Assembly: GCF_910592395.1 (NCBI RefSeq)
Contig: NC_088312.1
Span: 21,955,292 to 22,019,291, forward strand
DNA from: Lineus longissimus
Lineage: Eukaryota; Nemertea; Pilidiophora; Heteronemertea; Lineidae
Direction of reading: 5' to 3'
Length of the DNA: 64,000 nucleotides
A program made the position numbers and the translations under genes. The notes under the pieces were generated by a model, which saw only the letters and a program-made list of their open reading frames with translations, had not been told where the DNA came from and did not search any database. Below are positions 39,795 through 50,720 of this stretch, in pieces (within the stretch, counting starts at the first letter, position 1; every line of letters begins with the position of its first letter).

Positions 39795-42700
39795 TTAGAA
39801 AAGTTTCATTCCGGACAGCTTTCCGCTCGCCAGAACACTTAGCAACTTGAGAGCTGATGCTCCCCGTTTGGTAAGACAGTCCGCCAGCTGTTCACATGAC
39901 TCCACCCACATGATCTCGTTCACTTGTTTGTTGTCCACATTCTCCTTAATCGCAGACAATTCTAATCTCAGTCTCTTTTCTGTTACTGACTGGTTGGAGT
40001 TGATTGCCTCAAATAAAGATTTGCAGTCAGTAACACATTTCAATGCCAATAGACGTGGATTTGCAACTCACAGAACAACGTGGCCAGAAATATCCCTAGA
40101 TCTATTCCGTCTGCCATCGAAAGTGTCTCAGCTGCTAGAGTGCTCCTTACCACTCTGGTTATTTTCTTGGAACTCCAGCAAACAGGGTTACATACTCCAT
40201 CCTTTCCCATCAAAAAGACCAATTGTCCTCCATGAGAACCATTATCTTCAGCATTTCCTAGTGATGCATCAGTGTATACAACGAGCTGCACATCCTCGTC
40301 TCCTAAGTACCTGAACCTTAGAGACACATGTTCTGATCTCACTCTCCTAATGATCTTGTTTGCTTCCAGCAAATCATTCACAGTGGCAGACTTCACGCGA
40401 GTTGCCAGCACTGCCGTATCGAATATTATATCAGGCCTTGTTTGACGTGCAATCCAGAGCAACTGCCCAATTTTTGACCTCAAATGTTTCCGCTCTTCCT
40501 CGGCGACAGCAAAATCCTTTTGGAGTGATCGAGAGTTTCCTAACTGTATCGGTGTCAGACTAGAAGCAAAGCCCTCTTGGTTCACAAGAATGTCCCCATC
40601 TCTGTGTTGGACTTTCAAGCCAAGGTACTTAAAGGATTGCCTATCCTCTCTCCCCACATTTAGACTCTGCCTCAGCTGTTGAATTACTGACATCTCAAAC
40701 TGTTTGGTGCCTCCCCATATGAAATCATCCACGTGAGCAGCCAACAGCCCAATCAGTTCTCCCTTACTATCCCGCCATGAGAACACGGCTGGATCCACTT
40801 TGGAGATTTTTCCTCCAGTTTCTATCATCACATCCTTCACTTTGTTGTACCAGCTAAGAGAAGCATCACTCAATCCATAGACGCACTTTTTCAGCCTCCA
40901 AACTTTTCCCGACACATTTGCTTCCTTGGGCGGTTTCACAAAGATGTCCCTCTCCAAACTATTTCCTTGAAGGAAGGCCGTCTTAATGTCCATTGAGTTT
41001 ACCACCCACCTCCTCTGTGCGATCACAGCCATCACTATCCTCAAGGAATCGTTCCCACAAGTGGGGGAATCTGTTTGGTTTGTACCATGCTCCTCAAACC
41101 CCCGAGCTACAAGTCTGGCCTTGGGGATTATTCCGGCTTCCGTATCCCTTAAAGTCAGAACCCATCTCGTTGATACACACTTTTGTCCTTGGTCCTGCAC
41201 TTCTGAATAGACCTGATGATTGCTCCAACTCGAAAGTTCCTTTTCTTTAGCTTCTTCAAAGTCCACATTTTGGGAAATCATCACTTCATCTGGGTCCTGT
41301 CCTTGTTCTTCATGTTCAACATCAACCAATTCCAGCCCATGAACCGTTTCCAAATCTACCACCTCAGATCCACTATCTCCACCTAGGTACTGTATATTAT
41401 ACCAGTGTTTGTATTTTCCACCTGCTTTCCCAGCACGGCTAACAACTTTGGCTGTCATCCTTCCCTCCTTTTCATCGTGTTTGAAAGCGATATCTTGTCC
41501 AACTTTGATCCGATCAGTCCTAATCCCCAGGTTTTGTCCCTGTGCTCCCTCCTCTTGATCCTGGTCTTGGTTTGAATGATCATCTCCGTGTTGGATCGGC
41601 GGCTGATCATCATCATCTCCTGTTGCTGGTTTCTGTGGCTGCTCATCCTTGCTTGATCGATCCTGTCTGTTTCTATCATTGTCCTTGTTCTCTGTTGGAT
41701 GTCCCGAAGAGTCCCCTGTCATAGCACTGTGACTCCTCTGTTGGTTCACTAACTGAAGCCTACTGATATGAACCCTCACTGAGATCCCACCATGTCTGAT
41801 GAATACAATTTTTCCATCTTGGCCAATGACTGTGCCAGGACCCTTCCACTCCGTATTGTCTGGCCTCCTGTAGTATACTTTGTCACCCATCTGGTACTTG
41901 TCACCTGTGTATGACCGTGTCTGCTTCTTCAGGGCTCTCCTTATCCTCTCAGAGCACTCAGTCTCTGTGAAAGCCTTCCTCGTTGCGTAGAGGGCTCCTA
42001 GGTGTTCTCCTACGACCTTGCTGGTGGTAGTCCCCTCCAGGGCTGGCAACTGGTTGGTAAGGTTTGCAGGTAGATTTGGATTTCTGCCGAACACCAGCTG
42101 GTATGCACTGAAGCCATGTACATTTATCATGCTATTCTTTGCATTGAGTGCCCATTTCAGCGCTGTCTCCCAACTGCAATTTCTGTCATGCTTTACCTTT
42201 AGCATTATGTTTGTTAGGACATGATTGTGCTTTTCTAAGAGGCCATTACTGAATGGCGCGTACGCGGCAGTTGTGATCACCTTTATGTTGAAATTCTCAC
42301 ACAAATCACGTGTCTCCGAATTAGAAAATTCTCCGCCATTGTCACTGAACAATGAAGTTGGGGGTCCAAAGATGCTAATCCAATGGGATAGAAACTCTTG
42401 GACGAACACTTGAGGCAACTTCCTTTTGACAATTGCCCCAGCACTGAAACGAGTGAACACATCAATGATATGTAAATACCAAATGTTCCTGTCTAGCTCA
42501 TGCAGGTCAACAGCTACGGTTTGGTTGAAATCCGTCGCTAAAGGGAGGCCCACTGCTGGTTTGGGAGGTACTTTCCTATACAAGGCAAGTTTGGCAAGTT
42601 TCACACTCTTTGACAACATCCGTCAGCATTTGAAAAATTTCTGGATTCTTCATGCCTGCACTGATCAGTAACTTCTGCAATCTATCTGCAGAAGCATGCC

Positions 42701-44167
42701 CGAACTGCTTGTGAATCTTAATCAAATTTGCCTTTTGCCTTTGTGCATCCTGTAGTTCTGTCACCTGCATCACCTCTGTTTTGAGAGCTTCCTCCTCCAT
42801 GATGAGCTGTTCCTGAAAGAAGTCCGAGCCATTCTGTGTCACCAATACTTGATTTTCAACAAAACTAGCTTCCGCATCATGTGGTACTAACTCTATGCAA
42901 TAGTGACCAGTAGAAGTTTGCAGTAGCTGCACAGGTTTACCAAACATCTTTGCAGTATCATTGCTTATGTCTAGTACTGTCTGCGCCCTTTTTAGAGCAT
43001 CCTTGCTCAGAAGAAGTGGTAACTTGCTATTTACTACTTCTGTCTGGATGTTGCATGCGGTGCCAGCAATTTGTGCTGGAATCTGAACACATTTAAGCGA
43101 TTTGACCTGTTTCCCATCACCGAATCTGAACACTCTTGTACTATCCTTACACGTAATGCGCGACTGCTGATCTGTACCCAAGATGCTCTTGTAATTATCT
43201 AACCATTCTTGTCCACATACACTCCGTGTACATGCAGTATCGACTACTGCCGTCGAATATGCCTCGCACATGAACACTTCACTGGGGTCAGTGCCTTTTA
43301 CAAACAAAGTTATATTACATTCCTCCTCATCTTTGCATTCCTTTATTTCCTCTCTGTGGGGGCAATCCTTTGCCCAATGAAAAACCGATTTACACACAGC
43401 GCACTTAGTACGATTTCCAAATCTATCGAGTGGGTTTGTTCCTCTGGGTACCTCACCTTTTTTATCGTTTCTACTACCAGCGTTGTAGTGTCCTGGGCCA
43501 CGACCTGGTCCTTGATTCCTTCTCGTGTTGTTTGGAAATGATCTAGAATTAGACTGAGCATATGGAGCATTAGACTTGGTGTAACATGCATTCTCTGTTT
43601 TTACAGTAATGCCAGTGTCATCGCTTGAACTATTACTCGGAGATGTACCCCCAAAAATTCTTTTCAGCGCCGACTTCATGGAACTGAACTTCAAATCAGA
43701 GGCAGCAGTCTGCGCTAGTTGTCGATCTGTGTCCGAAAGTCCCGCACTGTCGAGTAATTTGAAACTGAGAACAGCATCAGGTAACGACATGTTTGATTTC
43801 TTACAGAGCTCATGTCTCCTCTCAAACTCTATGATAAACTCTGTCATAGTTTGCCCTTCTTGTTTGTGATACTTATCAAAACTGGTGTAGTGTTCATACG
43901 CCACATCTACTTTGTCCCTTAGGAAAATCTTATCCAACTCCTGCAGGAGCGTTTTCAGTCCTTTGCCATCTTTTTCATTAGTTTCTCTACCTTGATTTCG
44001 ACAGCTCGTGCACGGGCTTGACCTTGTAGTGTAAGGGCAACAGCTAGTGTCTGCTTTGTGTCAGCTAAATCAGTCATTGTTTGCCATGTAGCCAGTTCGT
44101 TTTTCCATGTTTCATAGTCCATCCCTGGGGTGAAAACTGGTGGGTTCTTGAAATTTGAAGCCGCCAT
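39795..44167 (-). pseudogene. Copia copy C gag-pol, three frameshifts
   Basis: A 1-bp deletion near 43977 ends gag after about 70 codons. The 7-bp insertion at 42583-42589 splits the integrase. A 13-bp deletion near 40060, between two GCAACT repeats, removes the frame late in the RNase H. Between lesions the frame is open (43937-42576 and 42619-40040). The 13-bp deletion is shared with the adjacent copy D. Confidence 0.9.
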
Positions 44168-44233
44168 CTTGGAATTTTATGTCACTGTTTGAAAGTCAAG
44201 AGATCCGTGAAATCCTGAATTGCTCTGCTACCA

Positions 44234-44475
44234 TGAAAATATCTGAGTAACCACTCACTTTGTACTTCAGCTATGATCCCTTGTGGTACCTTGTAACTTA
44301 TCTGCTTGTCCAGGCCGGCCAGATTCCCATTCCTTTGGATCACTTTAGTTGCTCACCGAGCTCCTTCTGTTTCACTGCACCATGTGCTTTTTCCCTCTCT
44401 ACAGATCACAGGTGTTTGGTCTAACACTATGATCACTGCCACCAAAGTCATGGTGGTAAGGTCTACTAATTATCA
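44234..44475 (-). repeat. Copia LTR between copies C and D
   Basis: 242 bp; differs from the other LTRs at one noticed base (CTGTTTCACTG instead of CTGTCTCACTG). Confidence 0.9.
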
Positions 44476-47400
44476 AACTCATCTCTCTTCTTTTTGTTCT
44501 ATTGTTCTCATCCTGCATTGTTCCCTTCGAATTACGTATTGTGACAAAAATCCCTCAAAAACTTGCAAAGTCAAACACAGGAAAAGTCTAGTCCATTATC
44601 TATAGGCGGACTTAACGAAACTAAAACGTCGAACGCATAAATAACATATTTACAAAGAATGTCTAGTCCCTTTCTTCAGGCGGGCTTAGAAAAGTTTCAT
44701 TCCGGACAGCTTTCCGCTCTCCAGAACACTTAGCAACTTGAGAGCTGATGCTCCCCGTTTGGTAAGACAGTCCGCCAGCTGTTCACATGACTCCACCCAC
44801 ATGATCTCGTTCACTTGTTTGTTGTCCACATTCTCCTTAATCGCAGACAATTCTAATCTCAGTCTCTTTTCTGTTACTGACTTGTTGGAGTTGATTGCCT
44901 CAAATAAAGATTTGCAGTCAGTAACACATTTCAATGCCAATAGACGTGGATTTGCAACTCACAGAACAACGTGGCCAGAAATATCCCTAGATCTATTCCG
45001 TCTGCCATCGAAAGTGTCTCAGCTGCTAGAGTGCTCCTTACCACTCTGCGTATTTTCTTGGAACTCCAGCAAACAGGGTTACATACTCCATCCTTTCCCA
45101 TCAAAAAGACCAATTGTCCTCCATGAGAACCATTATCTTCAGCATTTCCTAGTGATGCATCAGTGTATACAACGAGCTGCACATCCTCGTCTCCTAAGTA
45201 CCTGAACCTTAGAGATACATGTTCTGATCTCACTCTCCTAATGATCTTGTTTGCTTCCAGCAAATCATTCACAGTGGCAGACTTCACGCGAGTTGCCAGC
45301 ACTGCCGTATCGAATATTATATCAGGCCTTGTTTGACGTGCAATCCAGAGCAACTGCCCAATTTTTGACCTCAAATGTTTCCGCTCTTCCTCGGCGACAG
45401 CAAAATCCTTTTGGAGTGATCGAGAGCTGCCTAACTGTATCGGTGTCAGACTAGAAGCAAAGCCCTCTTGGTTCACAAGAATGTCCCCATCTCTGTGTTG
45501 GACTTCCAAGCCAAGGTACTTAAAGGATTGCCTATCCTCTCTCCCCACATTTAGACTCTGCCTCAGCTGTTGAATTACTGACATCTCAAACTGTTTGGTG
45601 CCTCCCCATATGAAATCATCCACGTGAGCAGCCAACAGCCCAATCAGTTCTCCCTTACTATCCCGCCATGAGAACACGGCTGGACCCACTTTGGAGATTT
45701 TTCCTCCAGTTTCTAACATCACATCCTTGACTTTGTTGTACCAGCTAAGAGAAGCATCACTCAATCCATAGACGCACTTTTTCAGCCTCCAAACTTTTCC
45801 CGACACATTTGCTTCCTTGGGCGGTTTCACAAAGATGTCCCTCTCCAAACTATTTCCTTGAAGGAAGGCCGTCTTAATGTCCATTGAGTTTACCACCCAC
45901 CTCCTCTGTGCGATCACAGCCATCACTATCCTCAAGGAATCGTTCCCACAAGTGGGGGAATCTGTTTGGTTTGTACCATGCTCCTCAAACCCCCGAGCTA
46001 CAAGTCTGGCCTTGGGGATTATTCCGGCTTCCGTATCCCTTAAAGTCAGAACCCATCTCGTTGATATACACTTTTGTCCTTGGTCCTGCACTTCTGAATA
46101 GACCTGATGATTGCTCCAACTCGAAAGTTCCTTTTGTTTAGCTTCTTCAAAGTCCACATTTTGGGAAATCATCACTTCATCTGGGTCCTGTCCTTGTTCT
46201 TCATGTTCAACATCAACCAATTCCAGCCCATGAACCTTTTCCAAATCTACCGCCTCAGATCCACTATCTCCACCTAGGTACTGTATATTATACCAGTGTT
46301 TGTATTTTCCACCTGCTTTCCCAGCACGGCTAACAACTTTGGTTGTCATCCTTTCCTCCTTTTCATCGTGTTTGAAAGCGATATCTTGTCCAACTTTGAT
46401 CCGATCAGTCCTAATCCCCGGGTTTTGTCCCTGTGCTCCCTCCTCTTGATCCTGGTCTTGGTTTGAATGATCATCTCCGTGTTGGATCGGCGGCTGATCA
46501 TCATCATCTCCTGTTGCTGGTTTCTGTGGCTGCTCATCCTTGCTTGATCGATCCTGTCTGTTTCTATCATTGTCCTTGTTCTCTGTTGGATGTCCCGAAG
46601 AGTCCCCTGTCATAGCAGTGTGACTCCTCTGTTGGTTCACTAACTGAAGCCTACTGATATGAACCCTCACTAAGATCCCACCATGTCTGATGAATACAAT
46701 TTTTCCATCTTGGCCAATGACTGTGCCAGGACCCTTCCACTCCGTATTGTCTGGCCTCCTGTAGTATACTTTGTCACCCATCTGGTACTTGTCACCTGTG
46801 TATGACCGTGTCTGCTTCTTCAGGGCTCTCCTTATCCTCTCAGAGCACTCAGTCTCTGTGAAAGCCTTCCTTGTTGCGTAGAGGGCTCCTAGGTGTTCTC
46901 CTACGACCTTGCTGGTGGTAGTCCCCTCCAGGGCTGGCAACTGGTTGGTAAGGTTTGCAGGTAGATTTGGATTTCTGCCGAACACCAGCTGGTATGCACT
47001 GAAGCCATGTACATTTATCATGCTATTCTTTGCATTGAGTGCCCATTTCAGTGCTGTCTCCCAACTGCAATTTCTGTCATGCTTTACCTTTAGCATTATG
47101 TTTGTTAGGACATGATTGTGCTTTTCTAAGAGGCCATTACTGAATGGCGCGTACGCGGCAGTTGTGATCACCTTTATGTTGAAATTCTCACACAAATCAC
47201 GTGTCTCCGAATTAGAAAATTCTCCGCCATTGTCACTGAACAATGAAGTTGGGGGTCCAAAGATGCTAATCCAATGGGATAGAAACTCTTGGACGAACAC
47301 TTGAGGCAACTTCCTTTTGACAATTGCCCCAGCACTGAAACGAGTGAACTCATCAATGATATGTAAATACCAAATGTTCCTGTCTAGCTCATGCAGGTCA

Positions 47401-48351
47401 ACAGCTACGGTTTGGTTGAAATCCGTCGCTAAAGGGAGGCCCACTGCTGGTTTGGGAGGTACTTTCCTATACAAGGCAAGTTTGGCAAGTTTCACACTCT
47501 TTGACAACATCCGTCAGCATTTGAAAAATTTCTGGATTCTTCATGCCTGCACTGATCAGTAACTTCTGCAATCTATCTGCAGAAGCATGCCCGAACTGCT
47601 TGTGAATCTTAATCAAATTTGCCTTTTGCCTTTGTGCATCCTGTAGTTCTGTCACCTGCATCACCTCTGTTTTGAGAGCTTCCTCCTCCATGATGAGCTG
47701 TTCCTGAAACAAGTCCGAGCCATTCTGTGTCACCAATACTTGATTTTCAACAAAACTAGCTTCCGCATCATGTGGTACTAACTATGCAATAGTGACCAGT
47801 AGAAGTTTGCAGTAGCTGCACAGGTTTACCAAACATCTTTGCAGTATCATTGCTTATGTCTAGTACTGTCTGCGCCCTTTTTAGAGCATCCTTGCTCAGA
47901 AGAAGTGGTAACTTGCTATTTACTACTTCTGTCTGGATGTTGCATGCGGTGCCAGCAATTTGTGCTGGAATCTGAACACATTTAAGCGATTTGACCTGTT
48001 TCCCATCACCGAATCTGAACACTCTTGTACTATCCTTACACGTAATGCGCGACTGCTGATCTGTACCCAAGATGCTCTTGTAATTATCTAACCATTCTTG
48101 TCCACATACACTCCGTGTACATGCAGTATCGACTACTGCCGTCGAATATGCCTCGCACATGAACACTTCACTGGGGTCAGTGCCTTTTACAAACAAAGTT
48201 ATATTACATTCCTCCTCATCTTTGCATTCCTTTATTTCCTCTCTGTGGGGGCAATCCTTTGCCCAATGAAAAACCGATTTACACACAGCGCACTTAGTAC
48301 GATTTCCAAATCTATCGAGTGGGTTTGTTCCTCTGGGTACCTCACCTTTTT

Positions 48352-48402
48352 AGCTCACCTCTTAGCAGAGGTGAGCTTATCCCATACCGTGGCGTCCGTC
48401 GT

Positions 48403-48455
<53 letters not shown>

Positions 48456-49494
48456 CGTCGTCCGTTAGCAGGGCACGTTTCGTAACTGTTAGAGCTATTG
48501 AGTTGAAACTTGGTACACATATACCCTTATGTAATGACACCTTGGAGACCAAGTTTCGGTCCGATTCGTTTCATGGTTTGGCCACCAGGGGGCCAAACGT
48601 TAAAAGTGAAAATATGCAATATCTCCCTTAATAGTAGTCGGGAAATTTTGAAAAAAATATGGTAGGTACTTCTAGCAAAGGTGCATCATATATCCTCCGG
48701 GTTTTTGATTTGACCTCCTTTTCAAGGTCACAGAGGTCAAATGGTGTAAATTGGCCGTTAGGATGTAACGATGGCACGTTTCTAAACTGCAATGACTATT
48801 GATACCAAATTTGGTACACATTTACCCCTTAGTCAGGTGATCTCAGGGACCGAAGTTTGGTCCAATATGATTCACCACTTGACCACCAGGGGGCAAAATC
48901 CAAAAACCTTAAAAATGTGATTATTCCTTAACTTCTTGTTCGATTGCCACCAATTTGATATCATGGGTACATCTAACTACCATACAGTATATGTCACACA
49001 GGTTTTTAATTTGACCTTCTTGTCAAGGTCACAGAGGTCAAATGGCGTAAATTCGCTGTCAGGCCGTAACTATGGCACGTTCCTTAACTGCAATGACTAT
49101 TGATCACAAATTAAGTACACATGTACCCCTTGGTCAGGTAATCTCAGGTACCGAAGTTTGGTGCGATCTGATTTGCCGTTTGGCCTCCAGGGAGGGGGCC
49201 AAATCCTAAATTCTTCAAAATGCCATTATTCCTAGTAATGACTTGCCCGATTGGCACCAATTTTATATCATAGGTACATCTAATTCTAACAACCATTCAA
49301 TGTGTCACCCGGGTCTTCTTTGATTTGACCTACTTTTCAAGGTCACAGAGGTCGAATGTACTGTAAATTGGCCATGTTGGGGAAATTGTAATTGCTTGGA
49401 CCTACATCAAACCTAACACTACATGACACAATACCATGCTCTTTATCCATCTTTCCTCCACATGAGGTGAGCACAATGGCCCTGGCCATTTCAT
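48352..49494 (+). mobile_element. GCTCACC-family non-autonomous element inserted in Copia copy D
   Basis: Comparison with intact copies gives precise borders: the host run of Ts is interrupted and resumes at TTATCG (49495). The left end is a hairpin, AGCTCACCTC then GAGGTGAGCT. Next comes a CGT/GTC microsatellite (48394-48471). Then come three tandem units of about 300 bp, each starting near GGCACGTT (48474, 48773, 49074). Near the right end CATGAGGTGAGC is an inverted match to the left hairpin. Extra host bases amount to about 2 T, so any target duplication is very short. It encodes no protein; related copies lie at 16351-17070 and 15640-15770. Confidence 0.85.
48394..48471. repeat. CGT trinucleotide microsatellite
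   Basis: A run of about 20 GTC/CGT units with CCGTCGTCC interruptions at each end, part of the inserted element in copy D. Confidence 0.9.
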
Positions 49495-50268
49495 TTATCG
49501 TTTCTACTACCAGCGTTGTAGTGTCCTGGGCCACGACCTGGTCCTTGATTCCTTCTCGTGTTGTTTGGAAATGATCTAGAATTAGACTGAGCATATGGAG
49601 CATTAGACTTGGTGTAACATGCATTCTCTGTTTTTACAGTAATGCCAGTGTCATCGCTTGAACTATTACTCGGAGATGTACCCCCAAAAATTCTTTTCAG
49701 CGCCGACTTCATGGAACTGAACTTCAAATCAGAGGCAGCAGTCTGCGCTAGTTGTCGATCTGTGTCCGAAAGTCCCGCACTGTCAAGTAATTTGAAACTG
49801 AGATGAGCATCAGGTAACGACATGTTTGATTTCTTACAGAGCTCATGTCTCCTCTCAAACTCAATGATAAACTCTGTCATAGTTTGCCCTTCTTGTTTGT
49901 GATACTTATCAAAACTGGTGTAGTGTTCATACGCCACATCTACTTTGTCCCTTAGGAAAATCTTATCCAACTCCTGCAGGAGCGTTTTCAGTCCTTTGCC
50001 ATCTTTTTCACTTAAGTTTCTCTACCTTGATTTCGACAGCTCGTGCACGGGCTTGACCTTGTAGTGTAAGGGCAACAGCTAGTGTCTGCTTTGTGTCAGC
50101 TAAATCAGTCATTGTTTGCCATGTAGCCAGTTCGTTTTTCCATGTTTCATAGTCCATCCCTGGGGTGAAAACTGGTGGGTTCTTGAAATTTGAAGCCGCC
50201 ATCTTGGAATTTTATGTCACTGTTTGAAAGTCAAGAGATCCGTGAAATCCTGAATTGCTCTGCTACCA

Positions 50269-50510
50269 TGAAAATATCTGAGTAACCACTCACTTTGTAC
50301 TTCAGCTATGATCCCTTGTGGTACCTTGTAACTTATCTGCTTGTCCAGGCCGGCCAGATTCCCATTCCTTTGGATCACTTTAGTTGCTCACCGAGCTCCT
50401 TCTGTCTCACTGCACCATGTGCTTTTTCCCTCTCTACAGATCACAGGTGTTTGGTCTAACACTATGATCACTGCCACCAAAGTCATGGTGGTAAGGTCTA
50501 CTAATTATCA
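50269..50510 (-). repeat. Copia LTR between copies D and E
   Basis: 242 bp with the same TG...CA ends as the other LTRs. Confidence 0.9.
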
Positions 50511-50720
50511 AACTCATCTCTCTTCTTTTTGTTCTATTGCTCTCATCCTGCATTGTTCCCTTCGAATTACGTATTGTGACAAAAATCCCTCAAAAACTTG
50601 CAAAGTCAAACACAGGAAAAGTCTAGTCCATTATCTATAGGCGGACTTAACGAAACTAAAACGTCGAACGCATAAATAACATATTTACAAAGAATGTCTA
50701 GTCCCTTTCTTCAGGCGGGC

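Larger units (their letters stand above)
44686..50202 (-). pseudogene. Copia copy D gag-pol, interrupted by a 1.14-kb element
   Basis: Lesions from the gag end: a 1-bp insertion near 50015 that stops gag after about 64 codons; an inserted element at 48352-49494 just before the zinc knuckle; a 2-bp deletion near 47783; the 7-bp insertion at 47474-47480; and the 13-bp deletion near 44951 shared with copy C. The main pol frame 47510-44931 is otherwise open. This is the most damaged copy. Confidence 0.9.

Noticed and set aside
48355-48552. Arginine-rich open frames across the CGT tract
   Set aside because: They arise from the trinucleotide repeat itself and have no conserved context.
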